64,000 nt of DNA. Origin: Myxococcales bacterium. Lineage in GTDB: Bacteria > Myxococcota_A > Bradymonadia > REDH01. Location: contig JACKDJ010000009.1 in NCBI GenBank assembly GCA_020633625.1, positions 62,001-126,000 on the forward strand, written 5' to 3'. Below are positions 26,880 to 36,932 of the stretch, piece after piece; position 1 is the stretch's first letter; the number at the start of each line of letters is the position of its first letter. Under the pieces are notes generated by a model. The model searched no databases, was not told the DNA's origin, and saw nothing but the letters and a program-made list of their open reading frames with translations. The position numbers and the translations under genes were made by a program.

Positions 26880-27452
26880 TCAGCTCACCAGCGCGAACCG
26901 CTCGAGCACGGTGTACTGAGCGCGCGTGCCCTGCAGACTCGTCGAAAACAGCACCGCCGTCTGGGCCGTCGTCTCGCCGAATTGCGTCGCCTCGTACGGC
27001 GTGAGCACGCCCGCCAGACTCCCCGGAGAGGCCCCGCGGACTCGGCCGACCTGCACCACCGCGACGCCCTCCGCGCCGTCGCCACCCGCGGGCAGCCCCG
27101 CCGGAAGCGCGTCGTCGACAGCCCGAGTCAGCTCTCCAAGCTCGCCCGTCACTCCGGCCACGATCAGGCGCGGGGCGCTCGGGCCGGGCGCGAATCGTGC
27201 CCCTGACACAGAAAACGTCTGCGCGCCGGCACGCGGAAGCGACTCGCGCAGCGACGAGCGCAGCCACGCGACGTCCTCGGTCACGTCGACAGGAGAGCTC
27301 CACACCACGACCCCCAACCGTTCCGGACGCGTCCAGCTCACGTCTGCCCCCAGAAGGTGCAGAGGGTCGGTCAGGTCCTCCTGCAGGAGAGACAACCGCT
27401 CGCAGACGCGGACCGCCGGTTCGAGGCAGAGAAAAAGTCGCACAGGGCTCAC
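26880..27452 (-). CDS. LigT/ThpR-like protein lacking the catalytic HxTx motifs
   Basis: A 190-residue relative of RNA 2',3'-cyclic phosphodiesterase (2H superfamily). The frame of the family is recognisable: RLFLCLEP at the start, TRPERLGVVVW where the first HxTx motif should be, VVQVGRVRGA at the second, and the typical end AVLFSTSLQGTRAQYTVLERFALV. Both motifs have lost their His and Thr (Gly47/Val49 and Val132/Gln134), so the usual hydrolase chemistry seems impossible. It may bind RNA or nucleotides without cleavage, or be decaying. Its GTG start overlaps the cinA stop, an arrangement also seen for active thpR genes beside cinA. Confidence 0.75.
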   Translation of the reverse strand: MSPVRLFLCLEPAVRVCERLSLLQEDLTDPLHLLGADVSWTRPERLGVVVWSSPVDVTEDVAWLRSSLRESLPRAGAQTFSVSGARFAPGPSAPRLIVAGVTGELGELTRAVDDALPAGLPAGGDGAEGVAVVQVGRVRGASPGSLAGVLTPYEATQFGETTAQTAVLFSTSLQGTRAQYTVLERFALVS

Positions 27453-28741
27453 GGGACGAAGTGCAGCTCGCGGACGCCACGGTAGCTGCGCAGCGCGTCG
27501 TAGTCACCTCCGACGGCCGCAAGGAGCAGCCGGTGCGCCAGCGCGGCCGATGCGGCCCTGAACTGCTGACGGTCCAGCCCCACGAACCGCGCATCGGCTA
27601 CCACGCACGACCTCTCGGTGGCCACGGCCAGAAAGACGGTTCCCACCGGCGACACAGCCGTCCCGCCACCGGGACCCGCGACTCCGGTCACCGACACTGC
27701 GGCGTCCACGCCCGCCACGCGCCGCGCACCGGCCGCCATCTGAGCCGCGACGACGGCGCTCACCGCGCCGTGGACGGCGATCGCATCGGCGGCGACGCCG
27801 AGCTCGTCGACCTTTGCGGAGTTCGCGTACGTGATCCAGCCGCGGTCCAGCACGGCCGAGGCGCCTGCGATGTCGACGATGCCGGCCGCGACGAGGCCGC
27901 CGCTGCAGCTCTCTGCCGTGGCGAGCGTCCAGCCGCGCGCTGTGAAAGCCGTCACGACCGCTTCAGCGGCAGTCTTCGCGCCGAGAGGCAGCCGCCACGC
28001 CGCGAGGGCAGTCGCGAGCTGCGCGTCGGCCCGCTCTACGTCGCCGAGGTCAGGGCCCACGACCCCGATCGTCACCGTCGGTGACGACGGCGCGTACGTA
28101 ACTCCGACGCCCGTCGGGAGCCGCAGCGCCTCGATCCGCTCGGAGAGCAGGCTCTCGCGCTCCCCCAGATAGACGGCCTCGAGGCGGTGCCGCACGTCGC
28201 CAGCGGGGAGCTCCGCGCGCAGCACGACCGGCGCGAGAGCGCGCAGCTCGCGGGGTACGCCGGGGAAGCAGATCACGGTGAAGCCGTCGCCGTCGGCAGC
28301 GAATGGGTCGGCAGTCCCAACCTCTGACGCGTACACGCGCGCACCGCGCGGGACGAGCGACTGGCGCAGCGACAGCGCGGTCACCTCCACCCCGCGGGCA
28401 GCGGCGCGCGCGCGAAGTCGAGCCTCGGCTCCCGCGTCTGCACGCAGCGGTCTGCCGACGGCTGCCGCGATCGCCGCCCGCGTCCTGTCATCCTCGGTCG
28501 GTCCGAGCCCGCCAGTGGTGACGATCCAGTCGTGCCGTTCGGCGAGCCGCTCCACTGTCGACTCGACCAGTCCGGGTTCGTCGGGGATCGTCACGATCTC
28601 GGCGACCTTCCAGCCGCTCGCGACGGCGAGAGCGCCGATGGCGCCGCTGTTCGTGTCGATCGTCCGGCCCTCGACGAGCTCGTCCCCGATGCAGACGACG
28701 GCGATGCGCGGTGGGGTCGGGCGGGGGATCTGGGTTGACAT
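27449..28741 (-). CDS. cinA: CinA family nicotinamide-nucleotide amidase/competence-damage protein
   Basis: Two-domain CinA: an N-terminal molybdopterin-binding-like pyrophosphatase part (AVVCIGDELVEGRTIDTNS, TTGGLGPTEDDRT) and a C-terminal PncC amidohydrolase part (TLATAESCSGGLVAAGI, SVTGVAGPGGGTAVSPVGTV). It cleans up NMN and ADP-ribose in NAD recycling. ATG 28741 was chosen over the longer frame because the conserved region begins shortly after it. It runs into the LigT-like gene with a 4-base overlap. In many bacteria cinA, thpR and recA are neighbours, as here. Confidence 0.93.
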   Translation of the reverse strand: MSTQIPRPTPPRIAVVCIGDELVEGRTIDTNSGAIGALAVASGWKVAEIVTIPDEPGLVESTVERLAERHDWIVTTGGLGPTEDDRTRAAIAAAVGRPLRADAGAEARLRARAAARGVEVTALSLRQSLVPRGARVYASEVGTADPFAADGDGFTVICFPGVPRELRALAPVVLRAELPAGDVRHRLEAVYLGERESLLSERIEALRLPTGVGVTYAPSSPTVTIGVVGPDLGDVERADAQLATALAAWRLPLGAKTAAEAVVTAFTARGWTLATAESCSGGLVAAGIVDIAGASAVLDRGWITYANSAKVDELGVAADAIAVHGAVSAVVAAQMAAGARRVAGVDAAVSVTGVAGPGGGTAVSPVGTVFLAVATERSCVVADARFVGLDRQQFRAASAALAHRLLLAAVGGDYDALRSYRGVRELHFVP

Positions 28742-28764
28742 CGATCTCGCTCCTGTGCTAGACG
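28735..28764 (+). promoter_or_regulatory. probable rpsT promoter
   Basis: TTGACA at 28735-28740 with tagacg at 28759-28764 after 18 bases. The -35 box overlaps the cinA start codon on the other strand, so the two genes share a very short divergent region. Confidence 0.45.
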
Positions 28765-28823
28765 CCCGCGTCCACTCGAAAGCTCTCGCTCGACCGACGC
28801 GAGCGCACGAACGGAGACCGGAA

Positions 28824-29084
28824 TTGGCCAATCATAAGTCCGCTATCAAGCGAATCCGCCAGACGCTCAAGCGCACGCTCCGCAATCGGTTCGTCCGCAG
28901 CACGATGCGTACGTACATCCGAAAGGTCCGCGACGCCGCAGCCCTGGGCGACAAGCAGGGCGCACAGGCGGCGCTCCTTCAGGCTGTCCGCAAGATCGAC
29001 AAGGCGGCCTCGAAGGGCGTGATTCACAAGAACCAGGCCAGCCGCCGCGTGTCGCGGCTCACCAAGCTGGTCAACAAGCTCTAG
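28824..29084 (+). CDS. rpsT: 30S ribosomal protein S20
   Basis: An 86-residue, strongly basic protein with the S20 start (LANHKSAIKRIRQTLKR) and helical body. S20 binds 16S rRNA early in 30S assembly. The start is TTG 28824, preceded by GGAGACCGG. Rare start codons are common for S20 in other bacteria and are tied to its autoregulation. It converges on holA, its neighbour in many proteobacteria-like genomes, though here the two genes face each other. Confidence 0.95.
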   Translation: MANHKSAIKRIRQTLKRTLRNRFVRSTMRTYIRKVRDAAALGDKQGAQAALLQAVRKIDKAASKGVIHKNQASRRVSRLTKLVNKL

Positions 29085-29097
29085 GACGCGGATCGCG

Positions 29098-29117
29098 CCG
29101 GCGCGGAGTCGCGCCGG
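29098..29117. terminator. hairpin between rpsT and holA
   Basis: An 8-bp GC stem (ccggcgcg with its complement) and a gagt loop lie 14 bases past the rpsT stop. No T-run follows. It may serve both converging genes. Confidence 0.5.
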
Positions 29118-29125
29118 TAGGCGCG

Positions 29126-30160
29126 CTAGCGTGCTGGCGCGCAGATGCGCACGAATAGCCGCTCCACCAGGAGCTCGCGGCGAACCCGAGACGACTTCAG
29201 CGCGAGGTCCGTCGCGGCGATCTCCCCGAGGATCCGCGGCAGCGCCTCGTCTGGGAACGCCCGACTCGCGGTGACATAGTCGCGCACTTTGAACGGTGGG
29301 CACCCGATCGCCGCGGCCGCGTCCCGGTCCGACAGGCCGGCCCCGCCCACCTCCCGCGCGACCGTGAGCTGCCGAAACTGACGCGCGATCATCGCCAACG
29401 CGCCAATGGGGCTCTCTCCCTGGTCGAGCAGGCGGTGGAAGCAGGCGGTCGCGTCCGCCAGGCGCCGCGACGCCAGGTGGTCCACCAGGTCGAACACGCT
29501 CCGAGTCCGGGTGTCCGGGACCACTGCCTCGGCGTCCGAAAGGCTCGCTCGGGCACGCGCCCCGACGTACAGCGCGACCCGCTCCAGCGCTAGGTCCAGG
29601 TCGGCCAATGACGTCCCGACGGCGTCCACGAGGTGCCCCCCGACGTCGCCGTCGAGCGCGAGGCCACGCCGCTTTGCCTGCCGCGCCACCCACGCGGCGG
29701 CGTCGCGAGGAGGCAGCGATACGAGCTCGATCGCCGCGGCACCCGCCGCAGTCTGGAGCCGCTTCGAGTTCTTCTGTCGAAGGTCGAGCTTAAGCCCCTC
29801 GAGCACGAGCACCGAGGTCTGTGCCGGGTTCTCGGCGTAGTCTGCGACGATGCCCAGCTCGGTTGGAGAGAGCGCCTCGACGCCACGAACCACGACGACC
29901 CGTCGCGCAGCGAACATCGGCGCCTGCGACGCCGCACCGACCACCGTCGTCCCCGTCGTCTCGGAGCCGTGGTACGACGCAAGGTTGAAGTCGTCGCGCC
30001 CGCCGGGGAACGCGAGCTCGACGATGCGCCGAACGGCGCTGTCGACCAGGAATCGCTCCTCGCCTGTGATCAGATAGACCGGCGCCAGCGGGGTCTCCGC
30101 CAGCGCCCTGAAGAACGCGCGGCCCTCTTCGACCTGGTCCGCGTTACGTCGTGTCGCCAT
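29126..30160 (-). CDS. holA: DNA polymerase III delta subunit
   Basis: The clamp-loader wrench that opens the sliding clamp during replication. The product (about 344 residues) shows the family pattern: PVYLITGEERFLVDSAVRRI at the start, a degenerate AAA-type core with VVVVRGVEAL and SVLVLEGLKLDLRQK, and the helical C-terminal collar with ALAMIARQFRQL. M at 30160 was preferred to GTG 30166, six bases upstream. The start lies inside the end of the preceding membrane-protein gene, so the two are probably coupled. Confidence 0.9.
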   Translation of the reverse strand: MATRRNADQVEEGRAFFRALAETPLAPVYLITGEERFLVDSAVRRIVELAFPGGRDDFNLASYHGSETTGTTVVGAASQAPMFAARRVVVVRGVEALSPTELGIVADYAENPAQTSVLVLEGLKLDLRQKNSKRLQTAAGAAAIELVSLPPRDAAAWVARQAKRRGLALDGDVGGHLVDAVGTSLADLDLALERVALYVGARARASLSDAEAVVPDTRTRSVFDLVDHLASRRLADATACFHRLLDQGESPIGALAMIARQFRQLTVAREVGGAGLSDRDAAAAIGCPPFKVRDYVTASRAFPDEALPRILGEIAATDLALKSSRVRRELLVERLFVRICAPAR

Positions 30161-30776
30161 CGTCACTCGGGGAGGGGGCCGCGCCCAGCGCCGAAGCCGG
30201 GGCGTCGTTCGTCGCGTCGGTCGGCACCCCGGCTGGGGTCGGCGGCGCGGGAGCAGGAGCGTCAGTCGTCGCGGGGGGCGGCGCGGGGGCCGGCGCCGTC
30301 GGCGCCGTGGGCGGCGCGTGCGACCCGGTCCCGAGGAAGAAGCCGTGGACAGTCAGGAGGACCGACGCGACGATGTTCGCCCCCACCGCGCCCAGCAGCG
30401 CCGGCGCCGGCGGCTGGTCTCGGGGGCCGAGCGGGCCGTAGGTGCGCACGGCGAGCGCGTCGTCCCAGTGAAGCGACGCCAGCACGGCGTAGAACAGCAG
30501 CGCGGACGCCAGCGCAGCGTAGCGCCAGACGAAGGCGCCGCTCCGCCAGCCGATAACGTATGCGTGGACGAAGAACGCGACGCAGCCGTAGAGCGCTAGC
30601 ACGTACGGGACGAGCTCCGGAGACCGGGCGCGTCCGATGCTGAACGCGGTCCACACAGCGCCGAGCCACAGCGCGACGACGGGCACGATCACCCACCGGG
30701 CCCGCACCCGGCCGCGTCGCCGGAGCATGAACTCCGCCGCCGCCTCCAGGTCGATCTCGATGTTCTGCGTCTCCAT
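30144..30776 (-). CDS. membrane protein with proline/alanine-rich tail
   Basis: A 210-residue product starting METQNIEIDLEAAAEF, followed by a basic stretch and about four membrane helices (WVIVPVVALWLGAVW, LVPYVLALYGCVAFFV, YAALASALLFYAVLA, LGAVGANIVASVLLTVHGF). The C-terminal 60 residues are a low-complexity Ala, Pro and Thr tail. I recognise no family. It overlaps the holA start by 17 bases. Many relatives have lptE or leuS at this spot, and this gene is not a recognisable LptE. Start ATG 30776 is supported by the sharp change to low complexity upstream of it. Confidence 0.65.
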   Translation of the reverse strand: METQNIEIDLEAAAEFMLRRRGRVRARWVIVPVVALWLGAVWTAFSIGRARSPELVPYVLALYGCVAFFVHAYVIGWRSGAFVWRYAALASALLFYAVLASLHWDDALAVRTYGPLGPRDQPPAPALLGAVGANIVASVLLTVHGFFLGTGSHAPPTAPTAPAPAPPPATTDAPAPAPPTPAGVPTDATNDAPASALGAAPSPSDDGDTT

Positions 30777-30889
30777 CTCGTCGTGGGCTCGTGCCGCCCC
30801 CCAGCCTAGCGGCGCTCGATCACGTGCGCTACCGCGGCGGTCGGGCGCAGATAGTTGGCCGGCGAGGTCGCTTGTCGTAACGTCGCGGC

Positions 30890-32005
30890 GTGGCGCTTCC
30901 CCCCGCAATCTCGTCCATCCTGCTCTTCGGCGCGTTCGCGTGGGGCGCGATCTGGGGCAGCTTCCTGAACGTCGTGATCTGGCGGCTGCCGCGCGACATG
31001 AGCCTCTCGCGGCCGGCCAGCCACTGCCCCTCCTGCGGGACGCCGATTCGGTGGCACGACAACGTCCCGATCTTCGGCTGGTTGTGGCTGCGCGGTCGAT
31101 GCCGCGACTGCAAGACGCCGATTTCGCCGCGCTACCCGGCGGTGGAGCTCCTGGTCGCCCTCATCGGCGCGGCACTGTGGCTGCACGTGGTCGCGGACGG
31201 CCGGCTAACGGACGACGGGCTCCGCATCGCGCTCATGGAGTTCCTGCTGCTGTTCTACTTCGCCGCCGCGATGGTCGTGGCGGCGTTCATCGACCTCGAC
31301 CTGACCATCATCCCGCACAGGGTCACGTTGCCGACGATGGCGTGGGGGCTACTCGCTGGCGCGATCGGCGCGAAGACCGGCGTGTGGGACGCGCTGTTCC
31401 CGCCGGTCGACCTCATCGATTCCCTGCTCGGCCTGGTCGCCGGCGGCGGTGTCTTGTTCATCGTCTTCAAGGGCTACTCCCTGCTTCGAGGCATCGACGG
31501 CGGCGGAGGCGGCGACATCACACTGTTGGCCGCGATTGGTGCGAACCTCGGCTGGCAATCGCTGGTGTTCGTCTTGATGGCGGCATCCGTGCAGGGGCTC
31601 ATCGCCGCACTCGCCTCCGCGCTGCTCGAGCGCAGGCGCGGTGAAGCTGGCAGCGCGTCCGGTGGCCTCCTCCTTCGTGGCGCGCACACAGAGGAGTTTT
31701 GGGAGGAACACCCGGTGCTCGGCCGCCGCGTGCTCGACGGCGAGACGCTGCATTCCGCCGAACCGGGGTCGACGGAGCCTGCGGCGGTGCGTGATGCAGG
31801 CGACCGGGCCGAGGTGGACGGTGAACCGCCAGCGCGGCCGACGGCCGCCGACGCGACGTCCCCGGTTCCAGAGGCAGCCCGCGAAGAGGAGCCGTTCCTG
31901 CGACTCGCCATCCCGTTCGGACCGTTCCTCGCGCTCGCCGCGCTCGAGTACGTGTTCTTCGGCGAGGCGGCGATGCGCTGGTTCACCTCCGGTATGTACC
32001 CGTAG
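30890..32005 (+). CDS. pilD: prepilin peptidase (type IV pilus)
   Basis: Cleaves the leader of type IV prepilins at the inner membrane and usually methylates the new N-terminus. The first part has GSFLNVVIWRLP and the two cysteine pairs CPSC and CRDC, typical of bifunctional PilD. The catalytic aspartates are in FIDLDLTIIP and GGGDITLL. After the second, a hydrophilic stretch of about 85 residues, absent from most PilD proteins, precedes a last membrane helix (PFGPFLALAALEYVFFG). GTG 30890 is the start. It precedes the histidine kinase gene by 5 bases. Confidence 0.92.
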   Translation: MALPPAISSILLFGAFAWGAIWGSFLNVVIWRLPRDMSLSRPASHCPSCGTPIRWHDNVPIFGWLWLRGRCRDCKTPISPRYPAVELLVALIGAALWLHVVADGRLTDDGLRIALMEFLLLFYFAAAMVVAAFIDLDLTIIPHRVTLPTMAWGLLAGAIGAKTGVWDALFPPVDLIDSLLGLVAGGGVLFIVFKGYSLLRGIDGGGGGDITLLAAIGANLGWQSLVFVLMAASVQGLIAALASALLERRRGEAGSASGGLLLRGAHTEEFWEEHPVLGRRVLDGETLHSAEPGSTEPAAVRDAGDRAEVDGEPPARPTAADATSPVPEAAREEEPFLRLAIPFGPFLALAALEYVFFGEAAMRWFTSGMYP

Positions 32006-32010
32006 CCACC

Positions 32011-33537
32011 ATGCGGCTCGGACTCCGCTGGCAGCTCCTCGTGAGCCTCGTCGCGCTGATGGTCGCGACGTTCGTGCTCGTTTCGTTGGCCATTCTCGGA
32101 ACGACGCAGCACAACCTGCAGTCCCAGGCCGTCCGCTCGGCGACGCGGCTCGCGCACCTGGCCGCCGAGACCGCGGCGTCGTCGGTCGATCCGGCGCTCC
32201 CGCTCGACGCCCCGTACAACGTGCGCAGCCTGACCACGCTCTGCGAGCTCGTCGCACGCCACTACGAGGGGGCCCGCGTCCAGGTGCTCACGGCGCGCGG
32301 CGGCCGCGCGGCGCTCGCCGCCGCTTACCCTCCGGCTGCGAGCGGCGACGCGCTCGACGTCTTCGCCGAGCTCGCGCTGGGCACCGGCGAGGACCACGTC
32401 GAGGTCCGCTCGACCGACGACGGCGTCCGGCAGGTCGAGGTCATCACGACGATCCCCACTGGTCCGACGGCGCCGGCGGTCGTGCGCCTCGCGGTGCCGC
32501 TCGCGGACGTCCAACAGGCGGTCTCGGTGTCGCAGCAGCTGATGCTCAGCTACCTCCTCCTGGTTGTCTCCCTCGTGCTGGTCTTCGGCCTTCTCGTGCT
32601 GACGCGAGTCGTGGTCCGACCGCTCCACGCGATCTCGGTGGCGACGGAGCGTGTCGCGCAGGGAGACCTGCTGACGCGGGTAGACGTCGACGCGCCGAAC
32701 GAGATCGGTGAGCTCGCCCGCAACTTCGACGCGATGGTCGAGCGCCTGCGCACCGCGCGCGCTGCGCTAGAAGGGCGAGTCGCGGAGCTGGCGGCGTCGA
32801 ACGCCGCACTCGAACGGGCGAAGCAGGAGCTGGTGCTGTCGGAGAAGCTCGCGACGATCGGGACACTCGCGTCTGGAATCGCGCACGAGGTCGGCAATCC
32901 GCTCGCGGCCGTCATCGGCCTCGTCGACGTGCTGCGGGACCGGGAGGGGCTCGACGACGCGGACGTCGATGACGCGCTCGTGCGCGTCGACCGGGAGCTT
33001 CAGCGGATCCACGTCATCATCCGCGGGCTGTTGGACTACTCACGGGTGTCGGCCGGCGAGCCGTCGGCGGTCGCGGTCGGGGTGCCGCTACGGGCGGCTG
33101 TGGCGCTGTGCGCTCACCACCCGCGCGCACGCCGCATGCAGCTCGCGCTGCCACCGGGCGACGGGCCTGCGGTCTGGGTCAACGAGAATCGGCTGGTGCA
33201 GGTGTTTCTCAACTTGCTGCTCAACGCCGCCGACGCCGCCGACGGCGCGGGGCGGGTCGAGGTCTCGTGGCGAGAGCTGGACGACGGCGGCCGCCCGGGT
33301 GTCCGCGTCGACGTCTCCGACGACGGTCCCGGCGTGCCGGCGGCGGTACGCGATCGCGTCTTCGACCCGTTCTTCACCACGAAGGAGCCGGGCGAGGGGA
33401 CTGGGCTCGGCCTCGCGATGTCGCTGCGGATCGCGGGCCAGTACGGCGGTCGGCTGTGGCTGGACACGGCGTCGGATCGCAAGGGCGCGACGTTCACGCT
33501 CTGGCTACCAACACCGATGCCGGGGCGCGCGGAGTAG
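32011..33537 (+). CDS. membrane sensor histidine kinase
   Basis: Two membrane helices (about residues 9-30 and 178-200) enclose an outer sensor domain of about 145 residues. HAMP, HisKA (GIAHEVGNPLAAVIG with the phospho-accepting His) and an ATPase domain with N box (NLLLNAADAAD), G1 (DVSDDGPGVP), F and G2 boxes (GEGTGLGLAMS) follow. All catalytic motifs look intact. It follows pilD by 5 bases. Canonical PilS has six helices, so this is not a plain PilS, although its position beside pil genes and facing an NtrC-type regulator makes it the likely partner of that regulator. Confidence 0.92.
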   Translation: MRLGLRWQLLVSLVALMVATFVLVSLAILGTTQHNLQSQAVRSATRLAHLAAETAASSVDPALPLDAPYNVRSLTTLCELVARHYEGARVQVLTARGGRAALAAAYPPAASGDALDVFAELALGTGEDHVEVRSTDDGVRQVEVITTIPTGPTAPAVVRLAVPLADVQQAVSVSQQLMLSYLLLVVSLVLVFGLLVLTRVVVRPLHAISVATERVAQGDLLTRVDVDAPNEIGELARNFDAMVERLRTARAALEGRVAELAASNAALERAKQELVLSEKLATIGTLASGIAHEVGNPLAAVIGLVDVLRDREGLDDADVDDALVRVDRELQRIHVIIRGLLDYSRVSAGEPSAVAVGVPLRAAVALCAHHPRARRMQLALPPGDGPAVWVNENRLVQVFLNLLLNAADAADGAGRVEVSWRELDDGGRPGVRVDVSDDGPGVPAAVRDRVFDPFFTTKEPGEGTGLGLAMSLRIAGQYGGRLWLDTASDRKGATFTLWLPTPMPGRAE

Positions 33538-33618
33538 CCGGCAACACGTCGCCGCCACGGCCGCCGGACCGCCGAGTCATAGGCGACTGGGCCATGCGGG
33601 AGTGCGGCGATGCGGCTC

Positions 33619-34992
<1,374 letters not shown>

Positions 34993-35175
34993 GTTCGACC
35001 GGCGTTGGGGTTGAGGAGGGGGTTGTACGCTGGCGGGCGGTCGTAGGGAAGGGCGTGCGGGGCGTGACTCGGTGTCTCGGCGGGCGTTCCTCGGGTGCCC
35101 CCATGTAGGGGTGTGTCAGCCGAATAGTCGTTGAGTTGTAGCTACTTACTGGTGATGCGCGAAACGGTCGATTTC

Positions 35176-35203
35176 TTGACAGTGCATGGGTTACAGTTAG
35201 TGT
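35176..35203 (+). promoter_or_regulatory. probable promoter of the pilMNOPQ operon
   Basis: TTGACA at 35176-35181, a 16-base spacer, and TAGTGT at 35198-35203, 43 bases before pilM. No sigma-54 motif (GG-N10-GC type) stands out here. Confidence 0.5.
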
Positions 35204-35245
35204 CGAGTGCAGCGTAGACCCGTCGATCCCTCTGGAGCAGCGGAG

Positions 35246-36307
35246 ATGGCGAAAGGCAAGAACCTGTTGGGCCTCGATATTGGCGCAACGAGCGTGAAGT
35301 GCTGCCTGCTCAAGGAGACGAAGCGGGGTCTTCAGTTGCAGGTGTTCGACTCGATCCTGTTGCCGGACGAGGCGATCGTCGAGGGCGCGGTGATGAACTC
35401 CGGCGTGATCGTGGATGCGATCAAGGAGCTGCTGGGTCGGAACAAGATCCGACAGAAGGAGGCTGCGCTGGCGGTGGCTGGGTACAGCGTGATCATCAAG
35501 AAGATCACGCTGCCGCTGATGACGCGCGAGGAGTTGGACGAGTCGATCCAGTGGGAGGCGGAGCAGTACATCCCGTTCGACATCGCAGACGTTTACGTCG
35601 CGGTGGAGATGCTGACGTCGCGCGCGGCGCAGGGTCAGATGGACGTCCTGCTGGTCGCGGCGAAGAAGGAGACGGTGAACGACTACGTTCACGTCGCGCG
35701 CGAGGCGGGGCTGGAGCCGATGGTGATGGACGTGCAGGCGTGCGACCTGCAGAACATGTTCGAGGTGAACTACGGCAAGACGCAGGGCGAGACAGTGGTC
35801 CTGATCGACTGTGGCGCAGCGGTAACGAACATCAACGTCCTGTCGGACGGCGTGACGACGTTCACGCGCGACATCGCGATGGCGGGGAACCTGTTCACCG
35901 AAGAGATCCAGAAGCAGCTGAACATCACGTACGAGGAGGCGGAGGCCTACAAGCGTGGTGGGAGCGGCGAGCAGGCCGACTCGGTGGTGCCTCAGGAGGT
36001 CGAGCGCGTTGTGCAGCAGGTGGCGGAGGCGATCGCGGGCGAGGTGCAGCGGTCGCTGGACTTCTACGCGGCGACGTCTGCGGAGAGCCTGTTTTCGAAG
36101 GTGTACCTGACGGGCGGCAGCGCTCGCCTGCCCGCGCTGGGTCGCACGATCTCGCGTACCTGCGGCGTGCCGGTCGAGCTGATCAACCCGTTCGCGAACA
36201 TCGCCTACGACGAGCGGACGTTCACGCCGGAGTATCTGGAGACGGTGGCGCCGAGCGCGGGCGTCGCAGTGGGGCTTGCCCTGCGTAAGACCAACGAGCA
36301 GCCATGA
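35246..36307 (+). CDS. pilM: type IV pilus assembly protein PilM
   Basis: An actin-like cytoplasmic protein that binds the PilN tail and links the pilus motor to the inner-membrane alignment complex. The 353-residue product has the FtsA-like ATP-binding motifs (LLGLDIGATSVKCCLL, VVLIDCGAAVTNIN, VYLTGGSARLPAL) and the family feature IQWEAEQYIPFD. ATG 35246 follows GGAG. The order pilM-N-O-P-Q is the conserved pilus alignment operon. Confidence 0.97.
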   Translation: MAKGKNLLGLDIGATSVKCCLLKETKRGLQLQVFDSILLPDEAIVEGAVMNSGVIVDAIKELLGRNKIRQKEAALAVAGYSVIIKKITLPLMTREELDESIQWEAEQYIPFDIADVYVAVEMLTSRAAQGQMDVLLVAAKKETVNDYVHVAREAGLEPMVMDVQACDLQNMFEVNYGKTQGETVVLIDCGAAVTNINVLSDGVTTFTRDIAMAGNLFTEEIQKQLNITYEEAEAYKRGGSGEQADSVVPQEVERVVQQVAEAIAGEVQRSLDFYAATSAESLFSKVYLTGGSARLPALGRTISRTCGVPVELINPFANIAYDERTFTPEYLETVAPSAGVAVGLALRKTNEQP

Positions 36308-36930
36308 TTCGGATCAACCTACTCCCGGTCAAGGCCGAGGTCCGGCGCCAGTTCGGCAAGCAGCAGCTGCTGCTCGCTGTGCTGCTGCTGGGCGGCGAGG
36401 TCGCAGGGCTGTACTCGTTCCACCGCGCCCAGGCGGAGCGGCTTGAGGAACACCGGGCCGACGCGCGCCAGATTCAGAGCGACGTCGAGGCGCTGGAGCG
36501 CCAGAACGCCGAGGCGGACCGGCTCCGAGCGCAGCGCACCGACCTGCAGGGGTTCGCGTCCATTCTAGAGGGTCTCGAGCGGAATCGCTCGGGCCCGGTC
36601 CGCGTGCTCGACGAGCTCAAGGAGATGCTGAACCCGCCGGCGAATGACCTCCAGCGGGTCTCGCAGGAGCGTCGAGCGTGGAACACCGCGTGGGACCCGC
36701 GCACCGTGTGGATCAGCTCGTTCGCGGAGGCGAACGGCGACGTGGAGATCGCCGGCAAGGCGATGTCGAACGACGACGTCGCGGAGTTCCTGATTCGGCT
36801 GGCGTCGTCGCCGTACTTCAGTGACGTGCAGCTCGCCCAGACGGCCGCCTCGACCGCCCCGGGCCTTGGCGCCGTGTTCGCGTTCGAGATCACGGCCACG
36901 GTCAGCTACGCCGCGGACGAGGAGGGCTGA
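36304..36930 (+). CDS. pilN: type IV pilus assembly protein PilN
   Basis: An inner-membrane protein whose short cytoplasmic N-terminus (IRINLLPVKAE) docks into PilM. One membrane helix (LLLAVLLLGGEVAGLY), a periplasmic coiled coil (residues about 45-80) and a ferredoxin-like domain follow. The INLLP motif is diagnostic. The start overlaps the pilM stop by 4 bases. Length 208 residues is usual. Confidence 0.95.
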   Translation: MIRINLLPVKAEVRRQFGKQQLLLAVLLLGGEVAGLYSFHRAQAERLEEHRADARQIQSDVEALERQNAEADRLRAQRTDLQGFASILEGLERNRSGPVRVLDELKEMLNPPANDLQRVSQERRAWNTAWDPRTVWISSFAEANGDVEIAGKAMSNDDVAEFLIRLASSPYFSDVQLAQTAASTAPGLGAVFAFEITATVSYAADEEG

Positions 36931-36932
36931 AG

